Positions 1 to 5,158 of a stretch of DNA of 5,359 bases are shown piece by piece; within the stretch, counting starts at the first letter, position 1; every line of letters begins with the position of its first letter. Below the pieces are notes generated by a model. The model did not search any database. It was not told where the DNA came from and worked only from the letters and a program-made list of their open reading frames with translations. Origin of the DNA: an uncultured euryarchaeote (GTDB lineage Archaea > Thermoplasmatota > Poseidoniia > Poseidoniales > Poseidoniaceae); contig CALBJF010000314.1 of assembly GCA_937892665.1 (NCBI GenBank), positions 1 through 5,359 of the forward strand, in the 5' to 3' direction. Made by a program: the position numbers and the translations under genes.

Positions 1-943
1 ATGGCATGAGAGGCACTCAGATGGCGAAGTCCCAATCCAGATAATTCATCAAGACTCACTTGGCTTATCAGCAGGACGTATGGCGGCAGTTGAGCAATCA
101 AAAGGAATGTGGATTGCAATTACTGATATCGATGTTCGACCTGAACCAGATTGGATAGAACAGATGTTACTCGCTTGTATACCAATTGATAACGAATCCA
201 TTGCCGCTGTGACTGGGAGAACCGTTTTTCAAGCACATGATGATGTCGTAAGTAGATTCAGAGCTGTGGAAATCGCCTCGAAATATCGCAATAGGCCGCG
301 AAGAACCTCACTTGCAAACGGGCCTTGCTCAATGTTTCTCCGTGAAGCTTTGATCGAAGTAGGGGGGTTCAATCCATCGTGGTATCATGCAGAAGATATG
401 GAACTGAGTCTTCGACTTCTTTCAAATCGGGGCACAATCATTCATGCACCAGATGCTTTGGTTTCACATGTTCCAGAAATTGGTATACGACGGTTCCTTC
501 ACAAACGTAGGAGAGATGCACGTGCTCACGTTCGAATTGTCCGCCATTTCCCAGCACGGCAAAGAAATGGGCCTGGCTTTGATTTCATCGGGAGTGCGAG
601 CATAGCATTCTCAATTTTCCCTATTGTTCTGTTGATGCTGTTATCGTTTATTCCAATCATAATGGCATTACCATTTGACGGTGATATCCTCTCAATGTGG
701 CAAACAAATCTCGCCTTTGGCGGGTTGATGCTTGGGGCATTGATCGAACTTCTCTTCTGGAGAGGCCCTCTCGGTGTCATAACAAGAAGTCTGAAAAAAG
801 ATGGAAAAAGAAACCATTTGTTTCTCTCTATTTCTGTAAGGGTTTTGATTCTACGCTGGTCAATTGCACTATGGCAAGGTCTTGCTTTAGGCGCCTTAGA
901 TGCATTATTATCTCGAAATGGTCATAAACGATTGTTCAGTTAA
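1..943 (+). CDS. Family 2 glycosyltransferase with C-terminal membrane segments (5' partial)
   Basis: The reading frame is open from the first bases, so the start lies outside the window; the ATG at 80 is internal, because family-typical residues precede it (LGLSAGR, where GT2 enzymes have a G-x-x-x-A-R-N-like stretch). About 313 residues are visible. The GT-A core shows KGMWIAITDIDVRP, whose DID (window residues 42-44) fits the metal- and nucleotide-sugar-binding DXD site, and GPCSMFLREALIEVGGFN followed by AED (130-132), the usual catalytic-base region. An Arg/Lys-rich stretch (HKRRRDARAHVR) follows, then about three hydrophobic segments (roughly window residues 196-224, 236-253 and 273-302). 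By family knowledge it transfers a sugar from an activated donor to a lipid carrier or envelope glycan at the cytoplasmic face of the membrane. Substrate and product cannot be told from sequence. The missing N-terminus is probably only the first strand-helix units of the GT-A fold. Confidence 0.88.
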   Translation, partial: WHERHSDGEVPIQIIHQDSLGLSAGRMAAVEQSKGMWIAITDIDVRPEPDWIEQMLLACIPIDNESIAAVTGRTVFQAHDDVVSRFRAVEIASKYRNRPRRTSLANGPCSMFLREALIEVGGFNPSWYHAEDMELSLRLLSNRGTIIHAPDALVSHVPEIGIRRFLHKRRRDARAHVRIVRHFPARQRNGPGFDFIGSASIAFSIFPIVLLMLLSFIPIIMALPFDGDILSMWQTNLAFGGLMLGALIELLFWRGPLGVITRSLKKDGKRNHLFLSISVRVLILRWSIALWQGLALGALDALLSRNGHKRLFS

Positions 944-949
944 ACAATC
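930..949. repeat. Perfect inverted repeat over the convergent stop codons
   Basis: GATTGTT (930-936) and AACAATC (943-949) form a perfect 7-bp inverted repeat with a 6-base loop. It covers the TAA of the glycosyltransferase (941-943) and most of the TGA of the membrane protein on the other strand (950-948). Placed symmetrically between two convergent genes, it could help end transcription or protect the 3' ends of both mRNAs. The stem is AT-rich and no long T-tract follows on either strand, so it is not a classic terminator and the function is inferred. Confidence 0.45.
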
Positions 950-1514
950 ACATGACTGTATCGTCGCCAGGTGGCGCACGACTTGCAGAATCCAGAGCAA
1001 ATCCAAAAGCTATGAGTGTAATTGACACGGAATATACACCAAGATCAATCCATGTTTGATTCATTATACTGAATGCGATGTAGAATCCAAATCCAAGAAG
1101 AAGACACCAGGCTCCGATTGCTCGCATCATACCGCCTTCGCCTCCAACCAATGCAGGCCATGTGTCATTGATGACCATGGATTGAAAGAAACTTGCAACT
1201 CCACCTTCTTTTGATTCATTGATGGTTCGAAGACCAAGGCTGACGAGTAGAGCACAAGCGATCATGAAAACAGCGTCGCCTGCTACGAATGCTGTAGCAT
1301 TTTCTTTGTCTCCAAATGCATCTGCGAGTAGTTCAAAGGTCAGAAGACCTCCCCAAGAAACACGGTATGATGGATGGATTTCTCCGATAAGATTGAGCAC
1401 TGCTAGGACTAATCCCCATGTTCCAATGGCGATGTACCACTTGGAAAGACCCATTGAAGGATTTGAAATAAGGTCCAAAAAACCTCTTTCTTCTGTGTTC
1501 TCTTCACTGCTCAT
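948..1514 (-). CDS. Hypothetical four-helix integral membrane protein
   Basis: I do not recognise this 188-residue protein. A short acidic N-terminus (MSSEENTEER) is followed by about four hydrophobic segments: roughly residues 25-45, 72-95, 130-151 and 155-173. The last two are separated by a very short turn (NQTWID), and the tail (APPGDDTVM) is hydrophilic. No catalytic or metal-binding motif stands out. The frame can be extended to a TTG at 1556 that overlaps the orc1 stop, or to an ATG at 1538. I chose ATG 1514 because AGGTGG (1527-1522) lies 7 nt upstream and the acidic start is natural. It sits 38 bp downstream of orc1 on the same strand, so co-transcription is possible, although a TATA-like element in that gap could give it its own promoter. 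It ends 4 bp from the convergent glycosyltransferase. Coding status is fairly secure; function is unknown. Confidence 0.75.
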   Translation of the reverse strand: MSSEENTEERGFLDLISNPSMGLSKWYIAIGTWGLVLAVLNLIGEIHPSYRVSWGGLLTFELLADAFGDKENATAFVAGDAVFMIACALLVSLGLRTINESKEGGVASFFQSMVINDTWPALVGGEGGMMRAIGAWCLLLGFGFYIAFSIMNQTWIDLGVYSVSITLIAFGFALDSASRAPPGDDTVM

Positions 1515-1534
1515 GAATCCGCCACCTGCCTCAT

Positions 1535-1543
1535 CCATATAAG
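1535..1543 (-). promoter_or_regulatory. TATA-like element upstream of the membrane-protein gene
   Basis: The minus strand reads CTTATATGG here. The TTATAT core is centred about 26 nt upstream of ATG 1514, which is the usual distance from an archaeal TATA box to the transcription start, so a leaderless or nearly leaderless transcript could begin at that ATG. Such a transcript would leave out the AGGTGG ribosome-binding candidate, so the two signals argue for different modes of expression. A six-base AT motif can easily occur by chance. Confidence 0.3.
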
Positions 1544-1552
1544 AACAACGAA

Positions 1553-2794
1553 TCAAAGCGGACGTTGTTGTCGATAGCGATTGTTGAAGACCGTGGCCAT
1601 ATTTTCATCAGCATTGGTTAGTATTTGTTGCGTTTCAACGTTCTGTGGAATGCATGAATTGATTTCCTTAGAGCGGCCATATCGCCCTCGGCTGATTGTT
1701 CTCGCAGTGATTAATCCAAGCATATCCAAATTCGCAATGATTCCCGAAATTCTTCTTTGGGTGAGTGATGGTATGTTGAGATACGAACACGCTTGATCGT
1801 AGACGTCGTACAATTGACCCGTTTGAATATTCTTTAGTCCATTTCTCTCGTTGAGGAGTACCGAAGCGAGAACCAACTTTTGTTGAGTTGGTAATGCTGC
1901 GATGACAGGTTCAATTTGGTCGGCTTCAATCTGATGCTGAGCCATACGAACATGATGCTGTTCAACTTTCTTATCGCCGAGTTGTTCTGCTTTTTCGGTG
2001 GAAACTCTCAACAAATCCAAGGCGCATCGAGCATCTCCATGTTCCTGCGCTGCAAACGCTGAGCAGAGTGCGATAACACCTTCCGATACAACATCAGGGG
2101 CAATTGCTACACTTGCTCTCTTCCTGAGGATGTCTTTGAGTTGCTCGGCATCGTACGGGGCGAAGAGCAAATCCTGTTGACCTAAACGGGAACGGACGCG
2201 AGGGTCGAGGAATTCTGTAAATTTCAAATCATTTGAAATTCCGATTACGCATGCACGTGAATCTTTGAGGAATGAATTGATATTCGTGAGATTGTAAAGA
2301 AGATCATCTCCTGCTTTTCGAACAAGATGGTCGATTTCGTCCAATACAATAACAAAGACGCCCTTTCGAGCATCCATCCTTTTGATGAGTTCCTTGAACA
2401 CGCGGTCAGTGGGCCATCCTGTGAATGGGATCTCATCAATCTCATGGTCTTCAAGAAGGGAGTTTCCAATATTTGAGAGGACTCTGTATTGCGTGTCAAT
2501 TTGTCGACAGTTCACCATGACAGGAGTAATATCTCTCCTCATCTGTTCTCCTTTTTCTTTCAAGAGGTTTGTGACGTGGAGTGTGACGGCCGTTTTCCCA
2601 GCGCCTGTAACTCCATAGAGAATCATGTTCGAAGGAATCTGACCGTTCAAAGCCTCAACAAGGTTGAATGCAATTCGCTCAATTTCCTTTTCACGATGAG
2701 GCATAATCGTTGGGCGATGGCTGTGATGAAGGATCTCTTTATTGAGAAATAAACTCGGTCTGGAGAGCAAAGTGTCGAAGATGTTTTCCTTCAC
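1553..2794 (-). CDS. orc1/cdc6: Orc1/Cdc6 family replication initiator (AAA+ ATPase)
   Basis: This 413-residue protein has the complete archaeal Orc1/Cdc6 layout. The N-terminal linker carries RPTIMPHREKEIERI (27-41). The AAA+ core has Walker A GVTGAGKT (61-68), Walker B VIVLDEID (148-155), sensor 1 GISND (185-189), an arginine-finger region DPRVRSRL (197-204) and sensor 2 GDARCALDLLR (253-263). A C-terminal winged helix includes LTQRRISGIIANLDMLGLI (344-362). Family members bind origin recognition boxes as ATP-bound proteins and recruit the MCM helicase. I chose GTG 2794 because GGAGGA (2806-2801) lies 6 nt upstream; an ATG at 2878 would add 28 Arg-rich residues (MRGARTRRN...) translated from a GC-rich segment, unlike the family N-terminus. 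Its TGA (1555-1553) lies 38 bp before the downstream membrane-protein gene. No key residue is missing, so it is probably a functional initiator. Whether the genome has other paralogues cannot be seen. Confidence 0.96.
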   Translation of the reverse strand: MKENIFDTLLSRPSLFLNKEILHHSHRPTIMPHREKEIERIAFNLVEALNGQIPSNMILYGVTGAGKTAVTLHVTNLLKEKGEQMRRDITPVMVNCRQIDTQYRVLSNIGNSLLEDHEIDEIPFTGWPTDRVFKELIKRMDARKGVFVIVLDEIDHLVRKAGDDLLYNLTNINSFLKDSRACVIGISNDLKFTEFLDPRVRSRLGQQDLLFAPYDAEQLKDILRKRASVAIAPDVVSEGVIALCSAFAAQEHGDARCALDLLRVSTEKAEQLGDKKVEQHHVRMAQHQIEADQIEPVIAALPTQQKLVLASVLLNERNGLKNIQTGQLYDVYDQACSYLNIPSLTQRRISGIIANLDMLGLITARTISRGRYGRSKEINSCIPQNVETQQILTNADENMATVFNNRYRQQRPL

Positions 2795-2800
2795 AATTTT

Positions 2801-2806
2801 TCCTCC
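2801..2806 (-). promoter_or_regulatory. Ribosome binding site that sets the orc1 start
   Basis: The minus strand reads GGAGGA, then AAAATT, then GTG at 2794. This strong Shine-Dalgarno match at good spacing is the main reason to prefer the GTG over the upstream in-frame ATG at 2878. It implies that the orc1 mRNA has a leader. Confidence 0.7.
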
Positions 2807-2807
2807 A

Positions 2808-2814
2808 TTATATA
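2808..2814 (-). promoter_or_regulatory. TATA-box-like sequence just before the orc1 start
   Basis: The minus strand reads GGGGTATATAATGGAGG, an excellent TATA match. It is centred only about 17 nt upstream of the chosen GTG. The usual 25-27 nt spacing would start transcription at about 2785, inside the coding sequence, and no suitable start codon lies just downstream (the next ATG is near 2704, past the conserved linker). It is either coincidental, uses unusual spacing, or means that orc1 starts differently. Confidence 0.25.
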
Positions 2815-2826
2815 CCCCATTGCGAC

Positions 2827-2870
2827 GGCTCGTTGAACATGCGCCGGGATAGTTTCTCCGAGTCCGAGCC
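2827..2870. repeat. GC-rich inverted repeat upstream of orc1
   Basis: GGCTCG (2827-2832) and CGAGCC (2865-2870) are perfect 6-bp inverted repeats separated by 32 bases. The second arm overlaps a tandem TCCGAG duplication (2857-2868). On the minus strand this could form a hairpin in the orc1 leader just upstream of the ribosome binding site; as DNA it could be a protein-binding dyad. Neither role is demonstrated. Confidence 0.4.
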
Positions 2871-2906
2871 CCCCTCATAAGGATGTCCGTATGAATTGTT
2901 TGAAGG

Positions 2907-2920
2907 AATCAATTTTGATT
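2907..2920. repeat. AT-rich palindrome AATCAATTTTGATT
   Basis: Arms AATCAA and TTGATT are separated by TT, a perfect 6-bp inverted repeat in the AT-rich half of the intergenic region, next to a seven-A run. It could be an operator-like dyad or chance in AT-rich DNA. Confidence 0.35.
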
Positions 2921-2921
2921 G

Positions 2922-2930
2922 TAAAAAAAG
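2922..2930 (-). terminator. T-tract, probable terminator of the MBL hydrolase gene
   Basis: The minus strand reads CTTTTTTTA here, seven consecutive T about 62 nt downstream of the hydrolase stop. Archaeal RNA polymerase terminates at T-rich stretches without needing a hairpin, so this is a reasonable 3' end for that transcript, ahead of orc1 on the same strand. An AT-rich promoter region for orc1 would look similar. Confidence 0.4.
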
Positions 2931-2990
2931 AATTATTTAGAAATGATATACGGCGTGGTAGGGGTACTTAAACAAGCAAAATATATCAAT

Positions 2991-3785
2991 TCAATTTTCA
3001 GGATTCCAAGCCGAATTTTCATGAATCCATGCATCTCCATCTTCGAGATGATGGACATTTCCTGGATGGATTGGGAATTCATTTGTTAAAATCGGTTCTC
3101 CACTCGATTTTTCTGAATCAATGAAGGTGTGTGTTATGAGTAACTGCGTATCTGGGTTTCTCTCAGCTAGTGATTGAATATCATTCGGTTTGTGATGATG
3201 ATCGGATGGAACCCACTGCGGGAAGCCCATCTCTACGACAGCTATCTGTGAGCGCGAAATAGCATTCTCAAGATTATCACATGGACCTGAGTCTCCAGAG
3301 TGTACGAGCGAAGCGCCATCGGAATGTTCAAACCGATATCCATGAGGGTCGACTGCATCATCATGATGGACTTCGAAACGTTCCCAATTCCAATTGTCGT
3401 TTGTAGTTCCATGATCACTTTCGATGAACTCAATTGAATCAAGAGCATCATCTAAACTACCTGGGAACGCCAGTTGACAAAGGGTCTGAAAACGCTCTCT
3501 GACACCCTTTGCTCCTACAACTGTGAGGGGTTTCAGCCGTTCCCTATCTGAGATGTATTTTCTCTCGAGGAGTAAAAATGGCAGTCCAAAGACGTGATCT
3601 CCGTGAAGATGTGTGACGAAAATAGTTTCAATTTCAGCAGGAGATATACCCGCAATTCGCAGGCTTGTAAGAGCGGTGGGGGGGGCATCGACGATATGGA
3701 TTCCATCAAGAATCATGAACGAATGAAGTCGTTGTTTTGGCAGGAAGGCATTGCCCGTTCCTAACAACCTTACTTCGTGGGTCAT
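2991..3785 (-). CDS. RNase Z-like metallo-beta-lactamase fold hydrolase
   Basis: This 264-residue protein carries the metal-site motifs of the RNase Z-like branch of the metallo-beta-lactamase superfamily. They are THLHGDH (58-64, the HxHxDH signature), a likely His ligand in FEVHHDD (137-143), HSGDSG (162-167, the bridging Asp) and LLITHTF (215-221, the last His). The N-terminal VRLLGTGNAF strand and the HHHKPNDIQSLAE segment (196-208, resembling the HLTP-x-D region) also fit. Family members hydrolyse phosphodiesters, most famously removing tRNA 3' trailers. This one is shorter than typical RNase Z (about 300 residues) and I cannot identify a convincing tRNA-binding exosite, so another phosphodiesterase role is possible. 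ATG 3785 is supported by GAGGAT (3796-3791), whose GAGG ends 7 nt upstream. Codons for P35-P36 contain a run of eight C. It is divergent from the cysJ-like gene over 116 bp, and 196 bp upstream of orc1. Confidence 0.88.
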   Translation of the reverse strand: MTHEVRLLGTGNAFLPKQRLHSFMILDGIHIVDAPPTALTSLRIAGISPAEIETIFVTHLHGDHVFGLPFLLLERKYISDRERLKPLTVVGAKGVRERFQTLCQLAFPGSLDDALDSIEFIESDHGTTNDNWNWERFEVHHDDAVDPHGYRFEHSDGASLVHSGDSGPCDNLENAISRSQIAVVEMGFPQWVPSDHHHKPNDIQSLAERNPDTQLLITHTFIDSEKSSGEPILTNEFPIHPGNVHHLEDGDAWIHENSAWNPEN

Positions 3786-3790
3786 GGTTT

Positions 3791-3796
3791 ATCCTC
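3791..3796 (-). promoter_or_regulatory. Ribosome binding site of the MBL hydrolase
   Basis: The minus strand reads GAGGAT followed by AAACC and the ATG at 3785. The spacing is good and supports this start. In the 116-bp divergent gap (3786-3901) I see no convincing TATA box for either gene. Confidence 0.55.
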
Positions 3797-3892
3797 TGAG
3801 AATCAACTCTTTGAATCCTGTGTATGAGGGCTATGGTCGTAAGAGAATGCTGATAAGTGTGCCACATTTGGGAAGAACGTCGCAAAGCGATT

Positions 3893-3897
3893 GGTGA
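3893..3897 (+). promoter_or_regulatory. Ribosome binding site that sets the cysJ-like start
   Basis: GGTGA, complementary to the 16S rRNA 3' end, lies 4 nt before the ATG at 3902. It favours this ATG over the in-frame GTG at 3857, which would add 15 residues (MCHIWEERRKAIGEF) and has no visible ribosome binding site. Confidence 0.55.
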
Positions 3898-3901
3898 GTT
3901 C

Positions 3902-5152
3902 ATGAGTAACTGGTCTGCAAAAAACCCCTACGGTTCTAAAATCACAGAATGCTATGTTCTCAACGGAGAGGGCTCCAAAAAAGAGACGCGACATATCGTA
4001 TTCGATCTTGGTGATTCTGGGCTTGATTACAAAGTAGGAGATGCGTTAGGTGTTCTACCAGAGAACCCGCCACACATTGTCGAGGAACTCATTGCGATTC
4101 AAGGATGGGATAGAGACCATACTGTCACGACTCACAAAGGCGAAAAGAACCTTTACAATGCTCTAAAGAAAGACTTTGAAGTACATCAGGCAAACAAGAA
4201 ATTTGTCCAGTCCCTTGCAAACAAGGTTGTTTCATCGGGCATGAATATCTCCATGAGCATTGTCAAGCGTTCAAGAAACGGAGTTGATTGGAACGCAGAA
4301 GAAGAAGGAGATTTACCTCCTGGCCTCACCACAAGCAAGCCTTCAGACGATCCTGCCTCTCAGGTCAAAGCAATCCTTTCCGATGCAAAAGAGATTGAAA
4401 ACTATCTTTGGACTCGCGATTACGTCGACATTATGTCAGAGTTCAGTGTGAAGTACTCTCCAGAAGAATTCCTCGAATTAGTCGACCGCCTCAAACCACG
4501 TTTGTATTCAATTGCATCCTCTCATGACGCTCATCCTGGATTTGTGGAGTTAACGGTCGGTATAGTCCGATTCAATTACCACGATCGCCAACGTGGAGGC
4601 ATAACAACTCAATACATGGCTGATGAAGTGGTTGTCAATGAAACACCAGTGGGTGTATTCATGTCTCCAACGAAGTCATTTATTCTCCCAGAAGACAAAG
4701 AGATTGATATCATCATGGTCGGGCCTGGAACTGGAATCGCACCGTTCCGTGCATTTATGGAACAGCGTGTTCATGACCAAGCAACTGGCCGAAACTGGCT
4801 CTTCTTCGGTGATCAATCGGAAAAGACAGAATATTACTACAAGGATGAAATCGAAGGATGGATGGATAGCGGAGACTTGTATCGTTTTACCACCGCTTGG
4901 TCACGTGATCAGGAAGAGAAAGTCTACGTTCAACATCGTTTGAAAGAACATGGTGCTGAAGTGTGGGAATGGTTCGAAAAGGGAGCCTATTTCTACATCT
5001 GTGGCGACAAGACCTACATGGCAAAAGACGTTCATAAAGCACTCATTGAAATCGCAATTGAACATGGTGGTATGTCTGAATCAGATGCTACACATTTCAT
5101 AGAACAAACAATGATGCGCGAACAAAAGCGTTACCTGCGTGATGTTTATTGA
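3902..5152 (+). CDS. cysJ-like: Flavodoxin-less CysJ-type sulfite reductase flavoprotein
   Basis: This 416-residue protein matches the FAD/NADPH half of CysJ from near its start to the C-terminal Tyr. Visible motifs: HIVFDLGDSGLDYKVGDALGV (31-51, start of the FAD domain), RLYSIASS (200-207, FAD binding), GGITTQYMAD (232-241), MVGPGTGIAPFRAF (272-285, NADPH pyrophosphate), NWLFFGD (298-304), AWSRDQEEKVYVQ (332-344), YICGDKTYMAKDV (365-377) and the terminal RYLRDVY. E. coli CysJ is about 600 residues; the missing part is the N-terminal FMN flavodoxin domain. In CysJ, electrons pass NADPH to FAD to FMN to the CysI hemoprotein, which reduces sulfite to sulfide in the cytoplasm. Here a separate flavodoxin, ferredoxin or direct hemoprotein contact would have to replace FMN. 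An extra polar stretch of about 30 residues (122-153) interrupts the connecting domain relative to my memory of CysJ. No cysI is visible, so other electron acceptors remain possible. Confidence 0.9.
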   Translation: MSNWSAKNPYGSKITECYVLNGEGSKKETRHIVFDLGDSGLDYKVGDALGVLPENPPHIVEELIAIQGWDRDHTVTTHKGEKNLYNALKKDFEVHQANKKFVQSLANKVVSSGMNISMSIVKRSRNGVDWNAEEEGDLPPGLTTSKPSDDPASQVKAILSDAKEIENYLWTRDYVDIMSEFSVKYSPEEFLELVDRLKPRLYSIASSHDAHPGFVELTVGIVRFNYHDRQRGGITTQYMADEVVVNETPVGVFMSPTKSFILPEDKEIDIIMVGPGTGIAPFRAFMEQRVHDQATGRNWLFFGDQSEKTEYYYKDEIEGWMDSGDLYRFTTAWSRDQEEKVYVQHRLKEHGAEVWEWFEKGAYFYICGDKTYMAKDVHKALIEIAIEHGGMSESDATHFIEQTMMREQKRYLRDVY

Positions 5153-5158
5153 GCATCA
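5140..5158. repeat. Short inverted repeat over the overlapping convergent stops
   Basis: TGATG (5140-5144) and CATCA (5154-5158) enclose a 9-base loop that contains both stop codons: TGA 5150-5152 of the cysJ-like gene and TAA 5148-5146 of the opposite gene. An outer CG/CG pairing across a small bulge may extend it. A five-base stem is weak; it is recorded because it parallels the repeat at 930-949. Confidence 0.25.

Larger units (their letters stand above)
2795..2990. other. Orc1-proximal intergenic region, candidate origin or leader
   Basis: This is the longest non-coding stretch in the window. Bases 2816-2880 are about 61% GC by hand count, whereas 2891-2950 are about 18% GC, an abrupt switch. 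The GC-rich part contains a tandem hexamer, TCCGAG twice (2857-2868), and a GGCTCG/CGAGCC inverted repeat. The AT-rich part contains a palindrome and a run of seven A. Archaeal origins often lie beside orc1/cdc6 and combine AT-rich unwinding DNA with initiator sites, so an origin is possible. I find no canonical origin recognition box (no TGGAAAC plus G-string), so this is a positional hypothesis only. A structured orc1 5' leader is the main alternative. Confidence 0.35.

Noticed and set aside
80..82. ATG 80 as the start of the glycosyltransferase
   Set aside because: The frame is open upstream to the window edge and the preceding residues fit the GT2 fold, so it is an internal Met.
1219..1542. 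107-codon open frame on the plus strand opposite the membrane protein, and similar opposite-strand frames within orc1
   Set aside because: Their translations show no family features and they mirror well-supported genes on the other strand.
1515..1556. Longer start (TTG at 1556) for the membrane protein, overlapping the orc1 stop
   Set aside because: A rare start codon, no ribosome binding site seen for it, and the ATG at 1514 has a good AGGTGG upstream.
1998..2008. GGTGGAAACTC, similar to the core of archaeal origin recognition boxes
   Set aside because: It lies inside the orc1 coding sequence near the sensor 2 region, is single, and has no adjacent G-string or mirrored copy.
2847..2890. 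tRNA-like phrase: GGGATAG and CTCATAAGG resemble acceptor/D-arm and Met anticodon-loop sequences
   Set aside because: No complementary 3' acceptor strand, no anticodon stem beyond two pairs and no T-arm follow, so neither a tRNA nor a convincing split half is supported.
3857..3901. GTG start for the cysJ-like protein, adding 15 residues
   Set aside because: No ribosome binding site precedes it, whereas GGTGA sits correctly before ATG 3902.
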